The notes below the pieces were generated by a model. The model saw only the letters and a list, made by a program, of their open reading frames with translations, searched no databases and was not told the DNA's origin. From Streptomyces sp. WAC 04229 (GTDB taxonomy: Bacteria > Actinomycetota > Actinomycetes > Streptomycetales > Streptomycetaceae), in NCBI RefSeq assembly GCF_003947455.1, contig NZ_QHJH01000008.1, forward strand, positions 42,220 to 106,219: a DNA stretch of 64,000 bases. Reading direction: 5' to 3'. This document shows positions 51,814-61,767 of this stretch, one piece after another. Numbering within the stretch: the first letter of the stretch is position 1; every line of letters begins with the position of its first letter. The position numbers were made by a program, and so were the translations under genes.

Positions 51814-53129
51814 GACGGTGACTCCTCAAGAGGGATGGTCGGGCGTGACAAGGTGCCGAGCCGCGGTGCCAACCGACGTACCGGCGGGTGGTCCGGATAG
51901 CGACCCAACACCCTGACGAGCCGTCTGAGGTCGGTCGTGACAGTCGCCGAGCGCACCGCCGTCACGCCGTCGAGCAGTGGCTCCGTCAGCGCGCAGGCGT
52001 GGTCGATCTCGCCGGCGCAGGCATAGGCGAGCGCGCGACGTACGCCGTACCGGACCTGCGTACGCACCGCGTCGGGGCCGACCAGAGTGAGCTGGCGATC
52101 CAGTTCCTCGCCCGCTTCGCGCGGTCGACCGAGATCGACGAGGCACCAGCCGGTGACCATGCCGACCGAATCGGGAAGGTGCATGGAGCCGATCACCGGG
52201 CCGTCAGCACCTTCGGCAGTGCGTTCCTGGCGGGCGAGCAGAGCACGAGCCCGGTCCAGGGCACGTAGGCAGGCGCCGACATCACCAGCGAGGGCGTGAC
52301 CCTGCGCTTCGCGCTGTGCGGCGAGACCGCGGATCCGCGACGGCAGCACGTCGCTCTGCGCCCGGCGGGCCAGCGCGATCGTCTGCTCGGCGTCCTCCCT
52401 GTACAGCGTGACCAACGCCCTACGGACCAGCGCGTAACCGGCCAGTGCCTGATCACCGCCGGCGGCGGCCAGGTCGACCGCACGCTGTGTCCACCACAGC
52501 GCCGCACGTTCGTCCCCTGTCTCCTGCACCAACCAGCCCACGTACTCGGCGTACCGGGAACCGAGTGCCAGCAGGCGACGCCTGGTGCCGCTGTCGCTCT
52601 GCGCCGACAGCTCCCGCAGCGTGTGTGTCTGCGCGATCAGAACGGGCAGGAGCAGGCCGGGATCCACGGTCTGGCCGAGTCTGCGGTAGTGCGTGAACAG
52701 GGAGCGTGAGGCTTCCAGCATGCCCGCGCCGGCGGTTGGGGAAGCCGGACCTGATCCGTCCGACCTCCAGGTCATCAGCGAGGCGACGCCGGCATTCATC
52801 ACCTCCCGCCGGCCCACGGGTCCGAACGAATTCGGGCCGTCCGGTGACAGCTGCATCATCCAGTTCTCCTCCTCGACCCGGCCTGGCGCCGACACGGCAG
52901 GTGAGTCGACAGCGGTAGGGGTGCCCAGGGCGATCAGTGCTCCATCGGCACCGAGTGCGGCGTCGCACAGCCGCGCGAGATCACGGCTGTGCGCCTTGAT
53001 GCCCCGCTCGACCTTGCTGAGCTGCGCCTTGCTGTAGTGCACGAGACCGGACAGGTTCGTCAGGCTCAGTCCGGCCTCCAGACGCCGCTTCCTCAGTTCC
53101 TCGCCGAACGATGTGGACGGATGTGGCAC
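51810..53129 (-). CDS. XRE-family regulator with helical sensor domain, first gene of the TIR operon
   Basis: 439 residues from GTG 53129 (GGGAGG 5 bases upstream); a longer frame exists but lacks such a site. The HTH is FGEELRKRRLEAGLSLTNLSG with SKAQLSKVERGIKAHS (about 8-60). It is followed by a TPR-like all-helical region to the end (ALWWTQRAVDLAAAGGDQAL, LALGSRYAEYVGWLVQETGD), a layout very common in Streptomyces regulators. The stop overlaps the TIR start. It probably controls the operon, perhaps sensing a ligand or protein through the TPR-like part. Confidence 0.85.
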   Translation of the reverse strand: MPHPSTSFGEELRKRRLEAGLSLTNLSGLVHYSKAQLSKVERGIKAHSRDLARLCDAALGADGALIALGTPTAVDSPAVSAPGRVEEENWMMQLSPDGPNSFGPVGRREVMNAGVASLMTWRSDGSGPASPTAGAGMLEASRSLFTHYRRLGQTVDPGLLLPVLIAQTHTLRELSAQSDSGTRRRLLALGSRYAEYVGWLVQETGDERAALWWTQRAVDLAAAGGDQALAGYALVRRALVTLYREDAEQTIALARRAQSDVLPSRIRGLAAQREAQGHALAGDVGACLRALDRARALLARQERTAEGADGPVIGSMHLPDSVGMVTGWCLVDLGRPREAGEELDRQLTLVGPDAVRTQVRYGVRRALAYACAGEIDHACALTEPLLDGVTAVRSATVTTDLRRLVRVLGRYPDHPPVRRLAPRLGTLSRPTIPLEESPS

Positions 53130-53777
53130 GGGAACCTCCCGAACCCGGTCGTCCGGGCTGAGGCGGTACTGCACGGAAGAGTGCGGCACCAACTCCCGGA
53201 CGGACAAGGCGATCGAAGCTGTTTCCCGTTTCCTTCTCCTACGGCGGGCGCGGCAAGCTCGTGCGGGGCAGTTGGGTTTCCCGAAGACCGGTGCTCGTGT
53301 TTCGGCTGGCGGGTGGGCTGCCTTCGTTTCAGTGGGTGTGGGAGGGCACTCGGGCGCCTGAGCCGAGATGCGGTTCGTTCGGCACCATGGGGTCCGCACG
53401 ACGACCCGAAGGAAAGCGCATGGTGCCCCCGCCTATACGGCCGGGCCCGCGGCACAGCCGACGAGCCACTCCACCGTCAGGAACGTAGTCACGTTTCCTG
53501 GAGCCGCTACGCCGAACACGCGACACCGAGGTGGCGACGGTGTCGCCGCGGTGTGCGGGCTGCTGAAGACGAGCGCTCAGGTCGACGCCTTTCGGCGAGG
53601 CCGGGCGCGCTCGGCCTGGTCGCCGAGCCCCACAATTGCGCCCTTGCGCATCCCGGACGACCTGCCCGGAGAGATGTACGGGCCGGGTTCCGTCGACGGT
53701 GGCGGCCTGGCTGATCTGGTCGGACGACTTGTGCACGGGCGGTGGACCGACGCGGTTCACGGGCATGACCGGCTGCA
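53130..53777. other. Gap without a supported gene
   Basis: About 650 bases upstream of the XRE gene and beyond the monooxygenase stop. Long open frames occur on both strands, but with proline/arginine-rich composition typical of shadow frames and no motif. The TIR-operon promoter should be near 53150-53250. Confidence 0.45.
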
Positions 53778-55292
53778 TCAGGAGGGCGTGCCCGCCCAGG
53801 CGGCCAGTGCCCGGGCGCGCTCGTCGCCGCGTGCGCCGTCGTCGGGGGTACGGGTGGCCCAGGCAACGTGGCCGTCGGGACGGACCAGGACCTCGGTCAC
53901 GCCGTCGAGCTCCGCGTGCTCGTCGTGCCGGTCGACGGCGAGGGCCGTGACCCGGGACTCCCAGCCCGCGGCGACGGCCTCCCGCGGGGTCGGAGCCCCG
54001 GACAGGGTGAGCAGGACGAAGCGGCCCCGGGCGAGCAGTTCGTACACGCGTGTCGCCCCCGTACCGGCGGCCGTCAGTCCGACGTCGGGCATGCGCCGTC
54101 CCACCAGCGGATCGGTGCCCGGGTCCGGCGGCGGGTAGCGGGTGCCGAGCGCGGAGACCTGGTCGGCGAGCCTGCGGTTGACCTCCGCCATGGTCAGCAG
54201 CTGGTCGAAGAGCTTGCGCAGGGCCGCGGCCGGGCGCTGGTACTGCGCGACCAGCGTCAGCTCCGCCAGCAGCGTCTGGACCTCGGTGTTCTCGGTGACC
54301 GACCGGCCGACCGGGCGGCGCTCCCCGTCGTAGCTGTCCAGCAGCCCGGGCGGGGCCCAGCCGCCGACCACGGCGGCCAGCTTCCACCCCAAATTCACGG
54401 CGTCCTGGAGCCCGGTGTTGAGCCCTTGGCCCGCTGCGGGGAAATGGATGTGGGCGGCGTCCCCCGCCAGCAGGACGCGTCCCGAGCGGTAGCTTTCCGC
54501 GAGCCGGGTGGCGTTGCCGAAGCGCGACAGCCAGCGGGGCTCGGCGACGCCGAAGTCGGAGCCGGTGATGCGGGTGAGCGACGTACGGAACTCCTCCAGG
54601 GTCACGGGCTCCCGGGCCGGCACCCGCATCCTTTCCGGGTCCAGATAGACGAACCGGGTGAGCCCGCCCTCCAGGGGCGCGACGATCACACCCCGGGCCC
54701 GTGCCGCATCGAGAGCGCCGGGCTGTGGGCAGACGACCTTGAAGTCCCCGAGGACCCCGGTCAAGGTCTCGTCGGTACCGGGGAAGTCGATCCCTGCGGC
54801 GTGCCGTACGACGCTGCGCCCGCCGTCACACCCGACCGTGTACAGGCCACGAACGGTCTCGGTGCCGCCGCCGGGGCCGCGCACTTCCACTTCGGCCCCG
54901 TCGCCGTCCTGGCGCACACCGAGGGTTTCGTGTCCCCGGCTGATCTCCACCCCCAGCTCGTGCGCACGCTGCTCGAGGATCGCCTCGGTTCGCGCCTGGG
55001 CCAGGAAGAGGGTGTAGCCGTGCCGGGAGTCGAGGGTGCTGAAGTCCAGTTGAGTGCGCAGGCCCGCGAAGTGCCAGCCAGGCACGGTCCGGCCGAGCGG
55101 GAGGAACCGGTCGAGCAGCCCTCGCTGGTCCATCAGTTCCACGCTGCGCGGGTGCAGGCTGAGCGCCCGCGAGTCGCGCTGCGGTTCGGTGCGGCGCTCC
55201 AGGATCCGGGTCCGTACGCCCGCCAGTGCCAGCTCGCAGGCGAGCATCAGCCCGGTCGGGCCCGCGCCCACGACGATCACGTCGGTGTCCAT
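53778..55292 (-). CDS. Class A FAD-dependent aromatic monooxygenase
   Basis: 504 residues. The FAD Rossmann motif is VGAGPTGLMLACELALAG (8-25), the DG motif VGCDGGRSVVRHAAGI, and the GD motif LLAGDAAHIHFPAAGQGLN; a thioredoxin-like C-terminal domain follows (about 400-504). This matches the PgaE/RdmE/rifampicin-monooxygenase group, which uses NADPH and O2 to hydroxylate polyketides, antibiotics or phenols. It is divergent from a TetR regulator whose operator spans the shared promoter region, so it is probably an inducible detoxifying enzyme. GGGAGG precedes the ATG. Confidence 0.9.
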   Translation of the reverse strand: MDTDVIVVGAGPTGLMLACELALAGVRTRILERRTEPQRDSRALSLHPRSVELMDQRGLLDRFLPLGRTVPGWHFAGLRTQLDFSTLDSRHGYTLFLAQARTEAILEQRAHELGVEISRGHETLGVRQDGDGAEVEVRGPGGGTETVRGLYTVGCDGGRSVVRHAAGIDFPGTDETLTGVLGDFKVVCPQPGALDAARARGVIVAPLEGGLTRFVYLDPERMRVPAREPVTLEEFRTSLTRITGSDFGVAEPRWLSRFGNATRLAESYRSGRVLLAGDAAHIHFPAAGQGLNTGLQDAVNLGWKLAAVVGGWAPPGLLDSYDGERRPVGRSVTENTEVQTLLAELTLVAQYQRPAAALRKLFDQLLTMAEVNRRLADQVSALGTRYPPPDPGTDPLVGRRMPDVGLTAAGTGATRVYELLARGRFVLLTLSGAPTPREAVAAGWESRVTALAVDRHDEHAELDGVTEVLVRPDGHVAWATRTPDDGARGDERARALAAWAGTPS

Positions 55293-55316
55293 CGGAGATG
55301 TTCCTCCCTTATTTAA

Positions 55317-55344
55317 TGAACGCTGTTCACGTGAACGATGTTCA
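55317..55344. promoter_or_regulatory. TetR-type operator in the monooxygenase-tetR divergent promoter
   Basis: A 28-base imperfect palindrome centred between 55330 and 55331: TGAACGCTGTTCAC against GTGAACGATGTTCA, 11 of 14 positions symmetric. It covers the space between the two start codons and should be bound by the adjacent TetR protein. Confidence 0.7.
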
Positions 55345-55345
55345 C

Positions 55346-55351
55346 TATAGT
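55346..55351 (+). promoter_or_regulatory. -10 box of the tetR gene (probably leaderless)
   Basis: TATAGT ends 8 bases before the tetR ATG at 55359, so the transcript should begin at or next to the start codon. It abuts the operator, which fits autorepression. Confidence 0.5.
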
Positions 55352-55358
55352 GGGGTCC

Positions 55359-56024
55359 ATGAGCACCCCGTCAACCCCGACCAGAGGCCGGCCCGCCCGA
55401 CTCGACCGGACCCGCACCGTCCTGACCGCCCTCGACCTGCTGAACGAGTCCGGTCTCGACGCGCTGACCATGCGCCGGCTCGCCCAGGCGATGAACGTCC
55501 AGGCGGGTGCGCTGTACCGCTACTTCGCGGCCAAGCAGGACCTGCTCACCGCGATGGCCGAGCACATGGTCGACGGCGTCGCCGACGCCGCCGGACCCGC
55601 CGGTGACGGTGACTGGAGCGAGAGAACGGCGTGCCTCGCCCGCGCACTGCGCACGGCCCTGCTCGCCCATCGCGACGGCGCACGGGTCTTCGCCGGCACG
55701 CACGCGACCGGCCCGAACACCCTGCGCTTCGCCGACGCCCTCGTCGGCGTGCTGCGCGAGGCGGGCTTCGGTGACGGCGATGCTGCACGGGCGCTGTACT
55801 CCGTGGCCAACTTCACCGTCGGCCACACACTGGAGGAACAGGCCGCCCTCACGCCGGGGGACGGGGGGCCCACCGACGCCGGGGCCCTGCGCGAGGCGGT
55901 GGTGGCAGGCACGTATCCGCACCTCGCCGCTTCCCTCCCGGTGCTCACCGGTACGGACTTCACGGCGCACTTCGAGTTCGGACTGCGGCTGCTCCTGGAC
56001 GGACTGCGTGCCATCCACCGGTGA
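55359..56024 (+). CDS. TetR-family repressor
   Basis: 221 residues from ATG 55359. The N-terminal HTH (about 15-62) contains ALDLLNESGLDALTMRRLAQAMNVQAGALYRYFAAKQDLL. The C-terminal domain is of the TetR_C type found in Tet/TcmR-like repressors (GARVFAGTHATGPNTLRFADALVGVL, YSVANFTVGHTLEEQAAL). It likely senses the substrate of the divergent monooxygenase and releases the shared operator. Confidence 0.9.
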   Translation: MSTPSTPTRGRPARLDRTRTVLTALDLLNESGLDALTMRRLAQAMNVQAGALYRYFAAKQDLLTAMAEHMVDGVADAAGPAGDGDWSERTACLARALRTALLAHRDGARVFAGTHATGPNTLRFADALVGVLREAGFGDGDAARALYSVANFTVGHTLEEQAALTPGDGGPTDAGALREAVVAGTYPHLAASLPVLTGTDFTAHFEFGLRLLLDGLRAIHR

Positions 56025-56346
56025 GCCCGCCGGCGGTCCCCGCCGCGGTACCCGTGCGGACGTGAGCGATCGCCCGTGCAGCCGGTGCCGGCCACCCGCC
56101 TCGGCCGCAGCTGCCATCAACGCCTGATGGGCCGGTGACACTCCGCACCTCGGTTGCGTTCTGCCGATGAGGCACCGCCCGGCGGTGCGTTGACGGCCAA
56201 GCGCCCGGGACGCCTGCCTCTTCGGACGAGCCGGGGCCGACGAAGCGAGCGGCCCGTGCGGGCCGTCGAAGACCCGGTGACAGCCGAGGCACCGGGCCGG
56301 GAACGAGGTGGGTGAAACCGGCAGGCTCAGCCGTTGTCAGGCACGG
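56025..56346. other. Gap without a supported gene
   Basis: About 320 bases after tetR. Nothing recognisable; the N-terminal half of the dehydrogenase that should lie here is absent. Confidence 0.45.
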
Positions 56347-57024
56347 AACGGCGGCTTCGCCGATTACGTCGTGGTGGATGCCGACCGCCTGCACGACATG
56401 AGCACCTCCCCGCTCTCCGACCAGGAGCTGGCCGCCCTCCCGGTCGCCTACGGCACGGCGATGGGGATGCTGGAGCGTGCGGGGATCCGGAGCGGTGAGA
56501 CGGTGCTCGTCACCGGCGCCTCCGGCGGGGTGGGGCTGGCCCTGGTGCAGCTCGCGGCGGCTCGCGGGGCACGGGTGGTGGCCCTGACCAGCGCATCCAA
56601 GACCGCCGCGCTGCGGGATGCCGGGGCCTCGGAGACACTGCCCAGGAACGCGGACCCCGCCGACCTGGAACGCCGGCTGGCGGCGACGGCACCCGAGGGC
56701 CTGGACGCCGTCGCGGACGTGGCGGGAGGGCCGTGGGTCGAGCAGTTCCTGCCCGCCCTGCGGGAAGACGGGCGCTGGGTCATCGCCGGCGCTGTCGCGG
56801 GCCCTGTCGTCACCTTCGACCTGCGCCGCCTCTACCTGCACAACCTCCGCCTCATCGGCTCCTCCATGCACACCCGCGCCCATTTCTCGGCCCTGGCCGA
56901 CCTGGCCCGCACCGGGATCGTGCGGCCCCGCGTCGCGGCCGGCTTCCCCCTGAGCGACATCCACGCCGCGCAGGAGGCGTTCCGGGCCGGCACCCACGTA
57001 GGCAAGATCACAATCGTCCCGTGA
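56347..57024 (+). pseudogene. 5'-truncated zinc-type (MDR) alcohol dehydrogenase/quinone oxidoreductase
   Basis: The conserved protein begins abruptly at NGGFADYVVVDADRLHDM and runs through the cofactor motif VLVTGASGGVGLALVQLAAARGA to the normal end (FRAGTHVGKITIVP). The GroES-like first 100 residues are missing and there is no start signal at the junction. The Rossmann half is intact. It ends 54 bases before repeat copy 4, so its truncation may belong to the same rearrangements. Confidence 0.8.
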
Positions 57025-57077
57025 CGTGCGAGGGCACTGCCCGACGGATGCACGATCCGCGGTGTACGAGGGCGTGG

Positions 57078-57180
57078 ACCGTGGTCGAACTGCGTGGCGA
57101 ATCCGGAACCTGCGGGCAAGGGGAGGGCGTTCGGAGATTCCGGACGCTCGGACGGCCTTCGCAGCGGACACCTCTCCTGC
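57078..57180 (+). repeat. Repeat copy 4: decayed methyltransferase tail and spacer
   Basis: CTGCGTGGCGAATCCGGAAC, followed by CTGCGGGCAAGGGG, aligns with GTGCGTGGCGATTCTGGAGC plus CTGCAGGCAAGGGG of copy 3 (about 29 of 34 bases). After a deletion, GGGCGTTCGGAGATTCCGGA, CGCTCGGACG and TTCGCAGCGGACACCTCT align with the spacer of copies 1-3. No toxin-antitoxin sequence remains. Confidence 0.7.
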
Positions 57181-57189
57181 ACGTCGGCA

Positions 57190-57276
57190 GGGGCGGCGAG
57201 CCGCCGCCGGATGCACCGCGGCGAGCATGCCGACCGCGAGGGCCGCCGCCGTCACGGCGGCGACCCTCGCGGGCAT
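57190..57276 (-). pseudogene. Signal-peptide remnant of a secreted protein, cut at repeat copy 4
   Basis: From ATG 57276 (CGGAG about 8 bases upstream) the minus strand reads MPARVAAVTAAALAVGMLAA then VHPAAARRPCRR, a clear secretory signal. The frame then runs into repeat copy 4 with no mature domain. It lies 27 bases after the xylanase stop and on the same strand. Confidence 0.6.
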
Positions 57277-57302
57277 CGGCGATCTCCGCGTGGCAGGCCG
57301 TG

Positions 57303-58970
<1,668 letters not shown>

Positions 58971-59006
58971 TCAATCCTTGCGGCAAGAAAAGTTTCTGTC
59001 TCATAG

Positions 59007-59019
59007 TCGAAACTTTCGA
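59007..59019. promoter_or_regulatory. Xylanase-type palindrome TCGAAACTTTCGA
   Basis: A perfect 13-base palindrome with central C. GAAA-CTTTC inverted repeats are known in front of Streptomyces xylanase and arabinofuranosidase genes. It sits 271 bases from the xlnA start and 383 from the GH62 start. Confidence 0.55.
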
Positions 59020-59236
59020 ACCCGCTGGGTGGGCATCGAATGCGGCGCGCCACCCTCATGTCGTCGGACTTCGTAAGACGGGATCGACGGGTCATGCGTC
59101 GGCGTCGGTGAGGTGGTGTGGGGCGCTTCGTGTTGGGGCTGACGCGAATCTTTCGATACCGAGGGCGACGTGTGCGAGGGGTGTTGACGCCATTCTCCGG
59201 CTCCCTATCATTTGGGTGCTCGATACTTCGCATCGC

Positions 59237-59252
59237 GTTCGACATATCGAAC
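59237..59252. promoter_or_regulatory. Palindrome GTTCGACATATCGAAC in the divergent region
   Basis: Six-base arms GTTCGA/TCGAAC around CATA, 150 bases before the GH62 ATG. Its TCGAA half-sites resemble those of the palindrome at 59007, so it may bind the same regulator. Confidence 0.4.
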
Positions 59253-59401
59253 ACTCGGGGCGTTCCGTCGCAGCGGGGCGACTCCGACTGCACCGCCCGA
59301 TCGAACGGAGCCGCAAGGAGTCGTGCCGCATGCGCTCGTATGTCATGACCTTGTCAAACTCTTGTCGGCACTCTCTTCGTCTCAAGGCTGAGGAAGTTCC
59401 C

Positions 59402-60574
59402 ATGCGCAGAGGAAGTTTGAGCCGCAGGCATCCGTCTGCGGTGATCACCACCATGATTGCGGCCCTGGCCGCGTTGGCGGCACTGCTCGTCGCCACCACC
59501 CCGGCCCAGGCGGCCACCAGTGGCGCCTTGCGCGGCGTTGGTTCGAACCGGTGTCTCGATGTGTCGGGCGCCGACCGGACCAACGGTACATACCCGCAGA
59601 TCTACGACTGCTGGGGAGGAACAAGCCAGAAGCGGACCGGCCTGTCCGGGACGCCGCCGACGGACGGCGCGTGTTCGCTTCCGTCGACGTACCGGTGGAC
59701 GTCGACGGGCGTACTGGCGCAGCCGGCGAACGGGTGGGCCGCGGTGAAGGACTTCACCACCGTGACGCACAACGGCAAGCACCTGGTCTACGCGTCCAAC
59801 TTCTCGGGATCGTCGTACGGCTCGATGATGTTCAGTCCCTTCACCGACTGGCCGGACATGGCGTCGGCCGGCCAGAACGCGATGAGCCAGGCCGCGGTGG
59901 CGCCCACGCTGTTCTACTTCGCACCCAAGAACATCTGGGTGCTGGCGTACCAGTGGGGTTCGTGGCCCTTCATCTACCGCACGTCGAGCGACCCCACCAA
60001 CCCCAACGGCTGGTCCTCCCCGCAGCCGCTGTTCACCGGGAGCATCTCCGGCTCCGACACCGGCCCGATCGACCAGACGCTGATCGCCGACGGCCAGAAC
60101 ATGTACCTGTTCTTCGCCGGTGACAACGGCAAGATCTACCGGGCGAGCATGCCGATCGGGAACTTCCCCGGCAACTTCGGCTCGTCGTACTCGACGATCA
60201 TGAGCGACACGAAGGCCAACCTGTTCGAGGGCGTGCAGGTTTACAAGGTCCAGGGTCAGAACCAGTACCTCATGATCGTCGAGGCGATGGGCGCGAACGG
60301 GCGCTACTTCCGTTCCTTCACGGCCTCCAGTCTGAACGGGGCGTGGACCCCGCAGGCCGCCACTGAGAGCAACCCCTTCGCGGGCAGGGCCAACAGCGGC
60401 GCCACCTGGACCGACGACATCAGCCACGGTGACCTGGTCCGCGACAACCCCGACCAGACCATGACCATCGACCCCTGCAACCTGCGGTTCCTCTACCAGG
60501 GCAAGGACCCTGACGCGGGCGGCGAGTACAACCGGCTGCCGTGGCGGCCGGGCGTCCTCACCCTGCAACGCTGA
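59402..60574 (+). CDS. abfB: Secreted GH62 alpha-L-arabinofuranosidase with shortened CBM13
   Basis: 390 residues from ATG 59402 (GAGGAAG site). The signal peptide is about 1-38. Residues 40-75 ([28 protein letters not shown]) are only one of the three lobes of a ricin-type CBM13. The GH62 domain follows directly ([15 protein letters not shown] to RPGVLTLQR, about 85-390), with [33 protein letters not shown] and LFEGVQVYK, whose Glu is the likely general acid. It removes arabinose side chains from arabinoxylan, opening it for XlnA. S. lividans and S. coelicolor relatives carry a full N-terminal CBM13, so the module here has lost two lobes. Confidence 0.92.
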   Translation: MRRGSLSRRHPSAVITTMIAALAALAALLVATTPAQAATSGALRGVGSNRCLDVSGADRTNGTYPQIYDCWGGTSQKRTGLSGTPPTDGACSLPSTYRWTSTGVLAQPANGWAAVKDFTTVTHNGKHLVYASNFSGSSYGSMMFSPFTDWPDMASAGQNAMSQAAVAPTLFYFAPKNIWVLAYQWGSWPFIYRTSSDPTNPNGWSSPQPLFTGSISGSDTGPIDQTLIADGQNMYLFFAGDNGKIYRASMPIGNFPGNFGSSYSTIMSDTKANLFEGVQVYKVQGQNQYLMIVEAMGANGRYFRSFTASSLNGAWTPQAATESNPFAGRANSGATWTDDISHGDLVRDNPDQTMTIDPCNLRFLYQGKDPDAGGEYNRLPWRPGVLTLQR

Positions 60575-60675
60575 CCTTCCCGGTTCACGGTGACCGTGAC
60601 GTGGCGCGGTCCGCGGGCGGGTGAGTGAGCGGTTCGCGGCTGGGCCGGTTCTGCCGCTGACCGACACCACCGCAT

Positions 60676-60712
60676 AGAGGAACCCCGGCCGTGCGACGGC
60701 CGGGGTTCCTCT
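60676..60712 (+). terminator. Terminator after the GH62 gene
   Basis: AGAGGAACCCCGGCCGT (60676-60692) pairs perfectly with ACGGCCGGGGTTCCTCT (60696-60712), loop GCG. The next reading frame begins exactly at its end. Confidence 0.85.
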
Positions 60713-61579
60713 CACCTCTCGGCCAAGTCCTACGTCGGCCTCCTCGCGGCCGTGCTGGCGCACGACGGGCTCCTGGACCGCTCCGCCCGGACGGCCGCCC
60801 ACGTCCCCGAACTCGCCGGAACCGCCTTCGGTGAGGCCCGGATCGAGGACCTGCTGCACATGGGCACCCAGGTCGGCTACGCGGGCCGGCCCTACGACAA
60901 GGCGCTCGAGGCCCAGCGCTACCACGCCGTCATCGCGCCCCGGTTGCGCCCCTTCGGCTACAACGGCCCCACCACCATCCGCGAACACCTCCTGACCGCC
61001 CGCGCCACCGGACAGCCGGGCACCGGGTTCCGCTACGAGAACGGCAACGTCGAGGCTCTCGCCGAAGTCCTGCGCCGCGTCACCGGATCGAGCACGTCGG
61101 CCCTGCTGAGCGAAGTCGTCTGGTCCCGGATCGGTGCGGAGGAGGACGCCTACTACATCGTCGACGACGATGGCGTCGAGGCTGCCTGCGGCGGCTTCAG
61201 CGCGACGGCCCGGGACGTGGCCCGCGTGGGGGAGATGCTGCGCTGCGGCGGGGCGGTCGGCGGCCGGCAGGTCGTGCCGGAACAGGTGGTCAGGTCCATC
61301 ACCTGCGCCCCCGACGGCTATCCGCGTCGCGTGCGCTTCCCCGCCGCACCCTCGACGTCGCCCGCGACGCTGTCGTACCACGACCTGTGGTGGATCCTGA
61401 ACGACCCGTACGACTCCTACATGGCCAGCGGTATCCACGGCCAGCGGCTCTTCGTCTCACCCGGTCTCGACCTCGTCGTCGTCCACTTCGGCTCCCAGGT
61501 CGTCTCGCCCTCCGTGCCGGCCGCCCCGCTCGCCCAGGCCTTCCTGCGGATCGGGACGCACCTCGCGGGTCTGGGCTGA
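60713..61579 (+). pseudogene. 5'-truncated beta-lactamase-fold serine hydrolase (NylB-like)
   Basis: The frame directly after the hairpin reads SAKSYVGLLAAVLAHDGLLD and continues with HVPELAGTAFGEARIEDLLHM, FRYENGNVEALAEVL, DVARVGEMLRCGG and HFGSQVVSPSVP to a normal end. This is the second half of a 6-aminohexanoate-dimer-hydrolase-like protein. The catalytic Ser of the SxxK motif would be the residue lost at the junction: K is present, but the position three before it is Leu in the read-through frame. About 100-150 N-terminal residues are missing, so it should be inactive. Confidence 0.8.
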
Positions 61580-61767
61580 CCGCGGGTCCGGGAACTTTCT
61601 GTGAATCGGGCCGTGCCGGGCATGCGACATGTCCGACTGCTCCCGGTGACGGCGGCGGGAACTCTCAGGAGGCTCCCAGCATCTCTCCGAGTTCGGTCAG
61701 GGAGGGCTGACAGGTTCGGGGCCCAGTACTTCTTCTGTGAGCCTCGACCTGACTTGGAGCCCTTTCC

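Noticed and set aside
53368..54138. A plus-strand gene overlapping the monooxygenase end
   Set aside because: The frame is long, but it is antisense to conserved FAD-monooxygenase sequence and has no motif or ribosome site.
12708..57302. Integrase, recombinase or excisionase gene for the proposed tandem insertions
   Set aside because: None was found in any frame; only decayed transposases at 14130 and 29420. The integration model therefore rests on the repeats alone.
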